Shown: positions 35,053-43,436 of the stretch, piece after piece
Layout: each line of letters starts with the position of its first letter
Numbering within the stretch: position 1 is the stretch's first letter
From: Pelagibacterales bacterium SAG-MED47
GTDB lineage: Bacteria; Pseudomonadota; Alphaproteobacteria; Pelagibacterales; Pelagibacteraceae
DNA: 47,158 nt
Reading direction: 5' to 3'
Assembly: GCA_014653355.1 (NCBI GenBank)
Contig: JACWEO010000009.1
Location: 1 to 47,158, forward strand
Program-made: the position numbers and the translations under genes
The notes under the pieces: model-generated
What the model saw: the letters and a program-made list of their open reading frames with translations, nothing else
What the model was told of the DNA's origin: nothing
Database searches by the model: none

Positions 35053-36646
35053 TACTTCCTAGTATCATATCTGCACCTTTTTCTGCAATCATTATCGTGG
35101 GTGCATTAGTGTTACCAGATGTGATATTAGGCATTATGGATGCGTCTATAACTCTTAAATTTTGTAAACCATGAACTTTTAGCTCATCGTTAACCACAGA
35201 ATTTTCATCATTTCCCATTTTACATGTGCCAACAGGATGAAAAATAGTTTGAGTAAATTTACTTCCTTCTTGAACAAGTTCTTCATCTGATTGAAAACTA
35301 GATCCAGGTCTAAGTTCTTTGGGACTATATTTTTTAAATGTTTCTGTATTGAACACAATATCTCTTACTAATCTTAATCCATCTGCAGCTACTTTTCTAT
35401 CATCATCAGTAGATAAATAGTTCATTTTTATTTTTGGTTTTTCTCTACTATCGCTACTAATTATATTAATTTCTCCTCTACTTGTTGGTCTTATATTTGC
35501 AACTGTTGGGGTAAATGCGTGAAAATCATGCAAAGCAGCACCCCCAAGTTTATCAGTACTTATAGGCTGAACATGAAATTGTAAATTAGGAGTATCTCTT
35601 GATGTATCACTTTTTGCAAATAAACAAAGTTGACTCGCACCCATTGTCATTGGCCCCGACCTGTTAAATATAAACTCTAAGCCAATCATTAAATTTCCGA
35701 ATAAACTATTTATTTTTTTATTTAGTGATTTAATGTTTTTAATTTTATAAACAGGTCTAAACATTAAATGGTCCTGTAAATTTTGACCAACACCTTTTAA
35801 ATCTTTAATCATTTTAATTCCTAATTTCGATAATTTGTCAACATTTCCTACTCCAGATGTTTGTAAGATTTGCGTAGACCCAATTGACCCAGCGCTTAAT
35901 AATATTTCTTTATTTGAACTCGCTATATTGGTCTCATTGCCTTTCCAAAAAGATACACTAACAGCTTTAGTTCCACTAAAGTTTATTTTTTTTACATGAC
36001 AATTTGTTTCAATCTTTAAATTTTTTCTTTTTTTAATTGGATTTAAATATCCAACTGCAGCACTACATCTTAGACCATTTCTTTCAGTAACTTGAAAATA
36101 ACCACAACCAAAATTATCTCCTTTATTGAAATCATCAATTTTTGGAATTCCTTTTTCTTCAGCTGCATCCATAAATCTTTCTAGTAGATCTAACTTTATT
36201 CTTGGATCAGATACTGACAAAGGGCCATCATCACCATGGTAATCATTTTTACCTCTTTCTTGATTTTCTGATTTAATAAAATATGGAAGAACATCTTTCC
36301 AACCCCATCCTTTATTGCCCAATTGACGCCAAATATTGTAGTCTTGTTCTTGACCTCTTATATATAAAAGTCCATTAATAGAAGAGCTTCCACCCAAAGT
36401 TTTTCCTCTAGGATACGGAATAGATCTATTCGCCATAGTATTATCTGGCTCAGTTCTATAACACCAATCAACTTCAGGATTATGCATTGTTTTATAATAA
36501 CCAACTGGTATATGAATCCAGGGATTGCTATCTTTACCTCCTGCTTCTATTAATAAAATTTTATTATTAGGATTTTCTGAAAGTCTATTTGCTAAAACAC
36601 ATCCAGCCGAACCTGCTCCAATAATTATGTAATCAAAATTTTCCAT
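35042..36646 (-). CDS. GMC-family FAD-dependent alcohol oxidoreductase (choline-dehydrogenase-like)
   Basis: Flavoprotein of the glucose-methanol-choline family. The Rossmann FAD motif IIIGAGSAGCVLANRLSE opens the protein and is followed by IEAGG. GMC signature 1 is YPRGKTLGGSSSINGLLYIRG near residue 80. Signature 2 is LSAGSIGSTQILQTSGVG near 252. The catalytic His region FHPVGTCKMG is near 467, and NTNAPTIMIAEKGADMI is at the end. At 534 residues it is complete and close to BetA, but BetA-like SAR11 paralogues oxidise a range of alcohols, so I do not assign choline. It begins the minus-strand run down to the M24 gene and is divergent from the TRAP transporter gene, 133 bases away. Confidence 0.92.
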   Translation of the reverse strand: MENFDYIIIGAGSAGCVLANRLSENPNNKILLIEAGGKDSNPWIHIPVGYYKTMHNPEVDWCYRTEPDNTMANRSIPYPRGKTLGGSSSINGLLYIRGQEQDYNIWRQLGNKGWGWKDVLPYFIKSENQERGKNDYHGDDGPLSVSDPRIKLDLLERFMDAAEEKGIPKIDDFNKGDNFGCGYFQVTERNGLRCSAAVGYLNPIKKRKNLKIETNCHVKKINFSGTKAVSVSFWKGNETNIASSNKEILLSAGSIGSTQILQTSGVGNVDKLSKLGIKMIKDLKGVGQNLQDHLMFRPVYKIKNIKSLNKKINSLFGNLMIGLEFIFNRSGPMTMGASQLCLFAKSDTSRDTPNLQFHVQPISTDKLGGAALHDFHAFTPTVANIRPTSRGEINIISSDSREKPKIKMNYLSTDDDRKVAADGLRLVRDIVFNTETFKKYSPKELRPGSSFQSDEELVQEGSKFTQTIFHPVGTCKMGNDENSVVNDELKVHGLQNLRVIDASIMPNITSGNTNAPTIMIAEKGADMILGSNAN

Positions 36647-36752
36647 TTTAAGTTGAATTAGTTTTTTTAGTTATTATTATTTATTGCTTTTATACCCATA
36701 TTTATCAATTGTCACTTGTGTCTCCTTTATTTTTCTGGTTGTATGCGGACGT

Positions 36753-36782
36753 TATAATTAACTAACTAGAGGAAAAATAATG
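36753..36782 (+). promoter_or_regulatory. Candidate -10 box and strong Shine-Dalgarno of dctP
   Basis: A perfect TATAAT (36753-36758) lies 22 bases before the ATG of the TRAP binding-protein gene, with no good -35 hexamer at standard spacing. AGAGG at 36768-36772 is an unusually clear ribosome binding site for this AT-rich genome and is seven bases from the start. This fits high expression of a binding protein. The short distance from -10 to start would leave a leader of only about 15 bases. Confidence 0.45.
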
Positions 36783-37874
36783 AAAAAAATCATTTCAATG
36801 TTATTTGCAACAGTTTTGACACTAGGATTTGTTTCTAGTGCAAACGCTGCAAAAACACTTAAATGTCAGACTGTTCTTAATACAAAAGCTGATGAAGTTA
36901 AGATGTTGAAGGACTTTACTGATACTGTGACTCAATTAACGAGTGGATCGTTAAAGTTTGAAATACTTCCTGCTGGAGCTGTAGTCGGAGTTAAAGAAAC
37001 TCTTGATGCAGTTGATAAAGGATTGATTGATTGTGGATTCGCATGGACTCACTATTGGTCAGGAGATCACCCTGCAGCTATGCTATTTGGTTCGCCAGTA
37101 GCTGGTGGTGGAGTAGGTATTGATAACTTAGCGTTCTTATCTTGGTTCCAATACGGTGGTGGTAAAGAATTATACGACCAACTATGGAAAGAAATGGGAA
37201 GAGACATCAAAGGATTTATGTTGCAACCAGTTGGACCTGAAGCTTTAGGTTGGTTTCCAAAACCAATTAAAGATATGGCTGATTTTAGAAAATATAAATT
37301 CAGAACTCCTCCAGGAATTCCAGGACAAACTTATAAAGACATTGGTATAGCATCTGTTGCTATGGGTGGTGGAGATATTCTACCAGCTCTTGAAGCAGGA
37401 ACTATCGATGCCGCTGAGTGGTGTTGTCCAAAACCTGATATGGTATTTGGTTTCCAAAAAGTATTAAAGCACTACTACTTACAAGGTTTACACCAAGTAG
37501 TTGTTAATGCTGACTTTTACATTACTGGAAAAACTTATAAAGCTATGAGTGCTCACGAGAAGAAATCTCTTGAAGTTGCTGCTAATGCTTCATTAGCAAA
37601 ATCTTTAAGTTACAGAATCTATGAAAATGGAAAAGCTTTACAACAATTAACTACTAAGCATGGAGTAATATTAGAAGATACTCCATCTGACTACTTCGTA
37701 GAGTATATGGCTGCAGCAAAAGCTACATTGAACAAAAATGCTGAAAAAAATAAATTTTTCAAAGAAGTATATGATTCAATGAAAGACTTTGCTGATGTGG
37801 CTGTTCCTTTTTGGAGTGGTGCTCAAATGTCTAATGCGAAGCTAGGAATGGCTCACGCTGCAACATTAAAGTAA
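36780..37874 (+). CDS. dctP: TRAP transporter substrate-binding protein (DctP/TakP-like)
   Basis: Periplasmic solute-binding protein of a tripartite ATP-independent transporter. A Sec signal peptide ends near ANAAK (about residue 23). The family segment around KFRTPPGIPGQ near residue 175 holds the conserved Arg that grips the substrate carboxylate, and ALEAGTIDAAEW follows near 207, then CCPKPDMVFG. The pattern is closest to TakP-like binders of 2-oxo or hydroxy acids and relatives. At 364 residues it is normal. It has an unusually clear ribosome binding site and is separated from dctQ by a strong hairpin, consistent with much higher expression than the membrane subunits. The exact substrate is unknown. 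Confidence 0.92.
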   Translation: MKKIISMLFATVLTLGFVSSANAAKTLKCQTVLNTKADEVKMLKDFTDTVTQLTSGSLKFEILPAGAVVGVKETLDAVDKGLIDCGFAWTHYWSGDHPAAMLFGSPVAGGGVGIDNLAFLSWFQYGGGKELYDQLWKEMGRDIKGFMLQPVGPEALGWFPKPIKDMADFRKYKFRTPPGIPGQTYKDIGIASVAMGGGDILPALEAGTIDAAEWCCPKPDMVFGFQKVLKHYYLQGLHQVVVNADFYITGKTYKAMSAHEKKSLEVAANASLAKSLSYRIYENGKALQQLTTKHGVILEDTPSDYFVEYMAAAKATLNKNAEKNKFFKEVYDSMKDFADVAVPFWSGAQMSNAKLGMAHAATLK

Positions 37875-37895
37875 TCAGTAATTAATTTTTATGCT

Positions 37896-37933
37896 TTAGA
37901 GCGGACTTTTGTAGTCCGCTCTAATTTTTTTTT
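37896..37933 (+). terminator. Strong hairpin with T-run between dctP and dctQ
   Basis: A perfect stem of 12 base pairs (37896-37907 with 37913-37924), unusually GC-rich in its core (GAGCGGAC), closes a five-base loop TTTGT and is followed by a run of nine T. It has the form of an intrinsic terminator. Placed between the binding-protein gene and the membrane subunits, it probably acts as a partial terminator or an mRNA 3'-end stabiliser that raises dctP over dctQM. Confidence 0.85.
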
Positions 37934-37945
37934 AACTAAAATTTT

Positions 37946-38560
37946 ATGACTGACGAACCATCAAAATTAGATATTTCAGATGAGATGATTGCCGAAAGGC
38001 GGGGTGGTTCAAGTAAGATGCCAGATGACATGCCATCATGGATGGCAAAATCTATTGTTAATATAGATAAATTTAGCCAGTGGGTTGGTAATGTAGTTTG
38101 CTGGATTTTAATGCCATTAATTTTTGCAATGACTTATGAAGTTTTGGCAAGAAAATTATTTTTAGCTCCAACAATTTGGGCTTATGATATAAGTAGGTTT
38201 TTGTACGGTGCATTGTTTATGTTAGGAGCTGGATATGCTCTTTCAAAAGGAGTTCATATTAGAGCAGATTTTTTATACAGAAATTTTAAAACTAAAACTC
38301 AGGGATCAATAGACTTTTGGTTATATCTTTTATTTTATTTTCCTGGTCTTATCGTTTTTCTTTATATGACAATTGGATATGTAGGTGAATCTATTCAGAG
38401 AGGGGAAAGAGGAATGGATACTACCTGGATGCCATATATGTGGCCTATAAAAACTTGTTTATTAATTGGAATAATATTTTTACTTGTTCAAGGAATTTCA
38501 GAATTATTCAAAAGCTATTGGGCTTCTAAAAAAGGTGAATGGCCGGGAAAGTCTAAATGA
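37946..38560 (+). CDS. dctQ: TRAP transporter small membrane subunit
   Basis: Four predicted helices after an unusually long soluble N-terminus of about 45 residues (starts MTDEPSKLDISDEMIAERRGG). DctQ-type landmarks are the segment around FAMTYEVLARKLFLAPTIWAYDISRFLYGALFMLGAGYAL and the KGVHIRADFLY motif near residue 108. DctQ pairs with DctM to form the sodium-driven membrane unit. At 204 residues it is slightly long because of the N-terminal extension. Its end overlaps dctM by four bases (ATGA), so the two are translationally coupled. Confidence 0.92.
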   Translation: MTDEPSKLDISDEMIAERRGGSSKMPDDMPSWMAKSIVNIDKFSQWVGNVVCWILMPLIFAMTYEVLARKLFLAPTIWAYDISRFLYGALFMLGAGYALSKGVHIRADFLYRNFKTKTQGSIDFWLYLLFYFPGLIVFLYMTIGYVGESIQRGERGMDTTWMPYMWPIKTCLLIGIIFLLVQGISELFKSYWASKKGEWPGKSK

Positions 38561-39891
38561 TTGCTGAATTTATGGATCCAGCAATATTGGGTTTTATCCT
38601 TGTAGGGGTAATGCTTTTTGCAATATTTGTTGGATTTCCAATATCATTTACTTTGATATTTTTAGGATTTGTATTTGGTTACTTGGGTTTTGGAAAGTTA
38701 GTCTTTTATTTAATGACCCTACAATTCTCTATGGTAATGACGGAACAAACTCTCGCAGCCGTTCCACTCTTTGTCTTTATGGGAATAATGATGGAACAGG
38801 CTGGTTTAATGGAAAGATTGTTTTCCGCTTTTCAGCTGATGTTAGCTAAAGTTAGAGGATCTTTATATTATGCAGTTTTATTCGTTTCAGTAATATTTGC
38901 AGCTGCAACAGGAATTGTAGGTGCTTCTGTTACAATTCTTGGGATTATGGCTGCTAAATCAATGAATAGATCAGGTTATGATGTGAAACTTGCTGCTGGA
39001 ACAATCACGGCTGGTGGAACTTTAGGAATTTTAATTCCACCAAGTATTATGCTTGTAGTAATGGGTCCTATAATGGAAATACCTGTAATCGATTTATTTG
39101 CAGCTGCTATTTTTCCTGGAATTCTACTTGCAACTTTATATGCAGCTTACACTACAATTAGATGTATGATTAATCCTAAATTAGGACCAGTTTTACCTGC
39201 AGAAATGAGAGCCTCGAGTATGAAAGAAGTGTGGGTAGAGTTTTTTTTAGGTTTAGTACCACCTGCTGCATTAGTTTTTGCTGCATTAGGAAGTATCTTA
39301 TTTGGATTTGCAACCCCAACTGAAGCTGCAGGTTGTGGAGCAATGGGTGCGCTTTTATTGTCTTTAGCTTATAAAAAATTAACGCTACCTAAACTTCAAG
39401 AAGCTTTGGTTAAAACTCTAGAGATAACTGCTTTAATAATGGTTTTGGTTGCAGCATCCAATTTTTTTGGAGCAGTTTTTGCTAGGCTAGGAACACCAAC
39501 ATTACTTACTGAATTTTTATTAAGTTTAGAAATGAATAAATATTTAATTTTAGCAATGATTATGGTCATGATTTTTTTGTTGGGATGGCCGTTAGAATGG
39601 GTTCCGATTGTAATGATAATAATACCTATAATATTACCTTTAGTAGAGGCATTAGGATTTAACCTTACTTGGTTTGCAATACTTGTAGCAGTAAATTTAC
39701 AAACTGCCTGGCTGTCACCTCCAGTGGCTCTTTCAGCGTATTTTTTAAAAGGTGTGGTACCAGAATGGGATTTAAAAGATATTTATTATGGAATGATGCA
39801 ATTCATGGTCTTACAAGTAATAGGTTTGATTTTAATTATCGTATTTCCTCAAATTGCTCTTTGGTTACCAACTCTCTTATATGGACAGTAG
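38557..39891 (+). CDS. dctM: TRAP transporter large membrane subunit
   Basis: Twelve-helix-type permease of the DctM/SiaM kind (ion transporter superfamily), which couples sodium entry to solute uptake. Landmarks: FVGFPISFTLIFLGFVFGY near residue 22, AAVPLFVFMGIMMEQAGL near 67, GIVGASVTILGIMA, and the repeat motif TAGGTLGILIPPSIMLVVMG near 150 whose PPS turn is part of the transport site. The second repeat is seen near TAWLSPPVALSAYFLKG. It has 444 residues and follows dctQ with a four-base overlap. Confidence 0.96.
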   Translation: MIAEFMDPAILGFILVGVMLFAIFVGFPISFTLIFLGFVFGYLGFGKLVFYLMTLQFSMVMTEQTLAAVPLFVFMGIMMEQAGLMERLFSAFQLMLAKVRGSLYYAVLFVSVIFAAATGIVGASVTILGIMAAKSMNRSGYDVKLAAGTITAGGTLGILIPPSIMLVVMGPIMEIPVIDLFAAAIFPGILLATLYAAYTTIRCMINPKLGPVLPAEMRASSMKEVWVEFFLGLVPPAALVFAALGSILFGFATPTEAAGCGAMGALLLSLAYKKLTLPKLQEALVKTLEITALIMVLVAASNFFGAVFARLGTPTLLTEFLLSLEMNKYLILAMIMVMIFLLGWPLEWVPIVMIIIPIILPLVEALGFNLTWFAILVAVNLQTAWLSPPVALSAYFLKGVVPEWDLKDIYYGMMQFMVLQVIGLILIIVFPQIALWLPTLLYGQ

Positions 39892-39916
39892 AAAATTTTA
39901 GTCTTATATTGTTTGA

Positions 39917-41377
39917 GTGAGTCAAGAAAAACCAAAAAAAACACTTATTAATTGGGATTTAGTTTCAGTAAATCCTAAGGATAAAAATTGGAATTGGAAA
40001 GATTTATTCTGTTTTTGGGGAGTAAATATTCAGAGCATTATAGGCTTCTCTCTTATTGCATCACTGTATGTAATCTATAATCTAAATTCATATATTGTAT
40101 TTCTTGGAACTATATTGGGTTCAATATTAGTATATTTTTTCTCAAACTGGATTGGTAAACCTTCACAAAAATTTGGTCTTCCATTTGTTGTTTTATTAAG
40201 GTCCTCATTAGGAATTAAAGGAGCAAAATTTTTTGGTTTAGTAAGAGCTATTGTTGGAATTTTTATGTTTGGTATTCAAACGTATTTTTTATCAAAAGCA
40301 TTTGTATATTTAATCAGAATAGGTATTTTTTCTTTAGACCCGACATTATTAAATGAAGAAATTTTTTTAACTTTTTTTTTAGGGTTAAACATTATTGACT
40401 GGTTTTCAATTACTAGTGCAATCGTTATCCAAGGTTTTTTATTTAGTATTGGAATGGTTTTTAACAAGAAATTTATAAGATTTTCCGCATGTACGGTTTA
40501 TTTCGGAATGATGTTATTTTTCTTCTCAACTTTGTTGAGTGATGTCAAATTAACATCCACCGCCTTTGTTGAGTCTTTAAATTATAGCAACTTTACAAAT
40601 AAAAGTAATTTTGCTCCATTAGTCACCGTAGCAGGAACTATTTTTGCTTATTTTTCAATTATAATTTTAAGTTTTGGTGATTATTCTAGATATGTAAAAA
40701 ACGAAAAAGAACTAAAGAAAGGAAATTTAAGCTTAATTTTAAATTTAATTATTTTTTCTTTTTTTACACTTTTTATAGTTACTGGAGCTGACTATTTTCT
40801 TAAACAGGATCCAGAAAATCTTAAAAGAATTCTCACAAATCCAACTGATATAATTGGAAAATTAGATAATTTATTAATAACTATTTTTGCTTTGATTTTT
40901 ATTATAATTGCTTCAGCCTCTACAAATTTAATTGCTAATTATATACCATCCCAATATTCCTTAATTAATTTTTTCCCTTCCTCTTTATCATTTAGAAGTT
41001 CAAGTCTGATTATTTTATTAATTGGCTTTCTAGTCGGAATTTTTTGGTTAACTTATTTTAGTCAAATTGGAATTTTATCTTTTATAGATACATTTGGGGC
41101 CTTTTTTGGTCCCATATTTGGAATTATGATCTCGGATTTTTATTTAATTAAAAAAGAAAATTTAATTAATAAAGATATCTATTCTTTAGAAAATAATGGC
41201 ATTTATTATTATTCTGGTGGCTGGCATATTAAAGGTATTTATTCAATGATTTTGGGTTTTATTTTTGCGGCATCAACTATTTGGAATCCAAGTTTGATGT
41301 TTCTTCATTCTTTCTCTTGGATAATAGGTGCATTTATTTCTTCATTTACATATTATTTATTAGTAAAAAGTACTTAG
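39917..41377 (+). CDS. NCS1-family cytosine/purine/hydantoin-type permease
   Basis: Twelve-helix sodium- or proton-coupled symporter of the nucleobase:cation symporter-1 family. The segment WNWKDLFCFWGVNIQSIIGFSLIASLY at residues 25-50 corresponds to helix 1 of NCS1 proteins. GLPFVVLLRSSLGIKGA near 87 is the conserved loop, and FSFGDYSRY is recognisable as SFGDYSRYVK near 252. Typical substrates are cytosine, purines, allantoin, hydantoins or thiamine precursors; this one cannot be pinned down. The start is a GTG at 39917. The next gene, an SDR, begins at the base after its stop, so they are probably coexpressed. The gap to dctM is only 25 bases. Confidence 0.85.
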   Translation: MSQEKPKKTLINWDLVSVNPKDKNWNWKDLFCFWGVNIQSIIGFSLIASLYVIYNLNSYIVFLGTILGSILVYFFSNWIGKPSQKFGLPFVVLLRSSLGIKGAKFFGLVRAIVGIFMFGIQTYFLSKAFVYLIRIGIFSLDPTLLNEEIFLTFFLGLNIIDWFSITSAIVIQGFLFSIGMVFNKKFIRFSACTVYFGMMLFFFSTLLSDVKLTSTAFVESLNYSNFTNKSNFAPLVTVAGTIFAYFSIIILSFGDYSRYVKNEKELKKGNLSLILNLIIFSFFTLFIVTGADYFLKQDPENLKRILTNPTDIIGKLDNLLITIFALIFIIIASASTNLIANYIPSQYSLINFFPSSLSFRSSSLIILLIGFLVGIFWLTYFSQIGILSFIDTFGAFFGPIFGIMISDFYLIKKENLINKDIYSLENNGIYYYSGGWHIKGIYSMILGFIFAASTIWNPSLMFLHSFSWIIGAFISSFTYYLLVKST

Positions 41378-42130
41378 ATGGAAAAGATTGCTTTTGATTT
41401 TAAAAATAGAACTGCTGTTGTGACAGGAGGTGCACAAGGGTTTGGGTTAGATATTGTAAAAAGATTTTTAAAATCAGGAGCTAAAGTAATTATCTGGGAT
41501 ATAGATCCTGAGATGATAGAAAAAACAACAAAAGATTTAAATAATTCTAATTTGATTTCGAATATTGTAGATGTCTCTGATTATAAAGAGGTCGAAAAAC
41601 ATACAAAAAATATTACAAAAAATTCAAACATAGATATCTTAATTAATAACGCAGGTATAACAGGCCCAACTGCAACATTGTGGGAATATGATATTAATAT
41701 GTGGAAAAATGTGGTTGATTTAAACATAATGGGAACTTTCAACTGTTGTAAAGCAATAGTGCCAAATATGATTAAGAATAATTATGGTAGGATTGTAAAT
41801 GTTGCCTCAGTAGCAGGCAAAGACGGCAATGCTAATGCAAGTGCATATAGTGTCGGGAAAGCTGGAGCAATTGGATTAACAAAATCGCTTGGTAAAGAAT
41901 TGGCTAATAAAAATATTGCTGTAAATGCAGTTACCCCAGCTGGAGCTAATACTCGAATATTAGATCAGATGACTAAAGAACATGTAGAGAGAATGTTATC
42001 TAAGGTCCCACGAGGAAGATTCTTAGAAGTTCAAGAATTTACATCATTAATTTGTTGGCTTTCATCAGAAGAAAATACTTTCTCTACGGCTGCGGTATTT
42101 GATATAAGCGGTGGTCGTTCAACTTATTAA
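41378..42130 (+). CDS. Short-chain dehydrogenase/reductase (SDR)
   Basis: A second classical SDR of 250 residues. The cofactor loop TGGAQGFG is at residues 16-23, and WDIDPE after strand 2 (an acidic residue there favours NAD over NADP). IDILINNAGITG is near 87, then NVASVAGKDGNANASAYSVGKAGAIG with the catalytic Ser-Tyr-Lys. The C-terminus VFDISGGRSTY is typical. It begins exactly where the NCS1 permease gene stops, suggesting that it oxidises the imported compound or a product of it. FabG-like sequence does not reveal the substrate. Confidence 0.9.
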   Translation: MEKIAFDFKNRTAVVTGGAQGFGLDIVKRFLKSGAKVIIWDIDPEMIEKTTKDLNNSNLISNIVDVSDYKEVEKHTKNITKNSNIDILINNAGITGPTATLWEYDINMWKNVVDLNIMGTFNCCKAIVPNMIKNNYGRIVNVASVAGKDGNANASAYSVGKAGAIGLTKSLGKELANKNIAVNAVTPAGANTRILDQMTKEHVERMLSKVPRGRFLEVQEFTSLICWLSSEENTFSTAAVFDISGGRSTY

Positions 42131-42141
42131 CTTTGAGATTT

Positions 42142-42264
42142 CTACTCTATAATTTTAGTATTATTAATTTTTGCTCTACTTAATTTGATGTCATTAGAAA
42201 TAACTGGAGCAAAAATCATTAAAGACCAGTAAATAAGTAGTATAAAAATTGATATTGTCTTCAT
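42142..42264 (-). CDS. 40-residue exported or membrane peptide, hypothetical
   Basis: An ATG-started minus-strand ORF of 40 codons: MKT, a hydrophobic helix (ISIFILLIYWSLMIFAPV, about 4-21), then a short polar tail with NDIKLSRAKINN. It fills most of the 208-base gap between the SDR and the DUF3047 gene. No family and no clear ribosome binding site are visible. The rest of this gap (42265-42338) must hold the promoters of this ORF and the DUF3047 gene. Chance occurrence in AT-rich DNA is quite possible. Confidence 0.35.
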   Translation of the reverse strand: MKTISIFILLIYWSLMIFAPVISNDIKLSRAKINNTKIIE

Positions 42265-42338
42265 TTAACTGATATAAAACATAAAGTTGCATTTTGAATG
42301 TTTAAATTTTGTCAAAATAATGTATTAACAAATTTTTT

Positions 42339-42989
42339 ATGAAATTTGTATTCAGAATTTTTATAACCCTGCTTATAACTACTAACACCTTGTTAGCTGA
42401 AGAAGTAAAAGTATTTGATTTTAGTGCAACTGAGCTTACAAATTTAGAAGTAAGAAAGGTGAGAGGTGCAGATAATAAAACTATTTATTCTATTGGAACC
42501 AATGAGAATGGTAATTTTTTAAAATCAATCGCTGAAAACGCTGCTTCTGGTCTAGGTAAAGAAATCAAAATTGATTTAAATAAGACACCTTTCATTAACA
42601 TTACATGGAAAATTGAGAAAGATTTGTATGGTATAAAAGAAAACACTAAAAAAGGCCATGATTTTGCTGCAAGAGTCTTTGCAGTAAAAAAAATAGGCGC
42701 AACACCACTTTCAAATAGAGCAATTAATTATGTTTTTTCAAGTAATAGTGATGTGGGATCGAATTGGTCAAGCCCATATACAAAAAAATCAATAGATTAC
42801 GTGTTAGCAACAACAAAAGAAAATTTAAATGAGTGGGTTACTGTAAAATCTAATGTTAAAGAAGATTTTAAAAAGTTTCATAATTTAAACGTAAATGAAT
42901 TAGATGGATTAGCTGTTATGTCAGATACTGATAACTCAAAAATGAAATCTATCGCTTATTTTCAGAATATTTATTTTTCCAAAGAATAA
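42339..42989 (+). CDS. DUF3047 family exported protein
   Basis: A signal peptide (about residues 1-20, ending near LLAEE) is followed by a domain resembling DUF3047. The segments I recognise are INITWKIEKDLYGIKENTKKGHD near 88, FAARVFAVKK, NRAINYVFSSNSDVGSNWSSPYT, EWVTVKSNVKEDFKKFHN and GLAVMSDTDNSKMKSIAYFQNIYF near the C-terminus, the last with the conserved D-T-D-N. The family is found in many proteobacteria and has no established function; a carbohydrate-binding-like beta fold seems plausible. It is 216 residues and followed 24 bases later by a thioesterase gene. Confidence 0.82.
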   Translation: MKFVFRIFITLLITTNTLLAEEVKVFDFSATELTNLEVRKVRGADNKTIYSIGTNENGNFLKSIAENAASGLGKEIKIDLNKTPFINITWKIEKDLYGIKENTKKGHDFAARVFAVKKIGATPLSNRAINYVFSSNSDVGSNWSSPYTKKSIDYVLATTKENLNEWVTVKSNVKEDFKKFHNLNVNELDGLAVMSDTDNSKMKSIAYFQNIYFSKE

Positions 42990-43013
42990 TAATAATTTGA
43001 TATACTTTATTTT

Positions 43014-43436
43014 ATGCATAAAAATTTTTTTCATAAACTAAAAGTCTATTACGAAGATACTGATGTAGGTGGAGTTGTTTATTATGCAAATTATTTAAAA
43101 TTTTTGGAAAGAGCTAGAACAGAAGCATTATATTCAATTGGATATAGTAACAAAAAAATTAGAGATGAATTTGGCTCTTTAATTATAGTTAAAGCTTGTA
43201 ATATTGAGTATAAAAAATCTGCTAATCTAGAGGATGAATTAATTGTGAGATCTTTTGTTAAGTCTATCACAAAAACATCTTTTTTCATGAATCAAATTGT
43301 TACAAAAAGTAATGATCTAATTGCTGAAGCTCAAGTACATTTAGTTTTTGTTAACACTGATGGAAAACCAGTTAAAATTCCAGATGAAATTTATTCTAAA
43401 TTTAAACCTTATTTTTGTGATACTATTAAAACTTAG
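43014..43436 (+). CDS. ybgC: Hotdog-fold acyl-CoA thioesterase, YbgC family
   Basis: Hydrolyses acyl-CoA or acyl-ACP thioesters; in proteobacteria it is often encoded with the Tol-Pal system. The catalytic YEDTDVGGVVYYANYLKFLERARTEAL at residues 13-38 holds the active-site Asp. The rest, with VVKACNIEYKKSANLEDEL-like strands and AEAQVHLVFVNTDGKPVKIP, matches the 4-hydroxybenzoyl-CoA thioesterase fold. At 140 residues it is full length. No tol-pal genes follow here, so it stands apart. It converges with the uracil-DNA glycosylase gene, overlapping by 11 bases. Confidence 0.93.
   Translation: MHKNFFHKLKVYYEDTDVGGVVYYANYLKFLERARTEALYSIGYSNKKIRDEFGSLIIVKACNIEYKKSANLEDELIVRSFVKSITKTSFFMNQIVTKSNDLIAEAQVHLVFVNTDGKPVKIPDEIYSKFKPYFCDTIKT

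Noticed and set aside
36647..36779. Riboswitch or structured leader upstream of dctP
   Set aside because: I see no stable stem or known aptamer pattern; the -10 box is only 22 bases from the ATG, leaving no space for an aptamer.
39669..39920. An 83-codon frame inside the end of dctM
   Set aside because: It is a frame-shifted shadow of a highly conserved permease segment and has no independent support.
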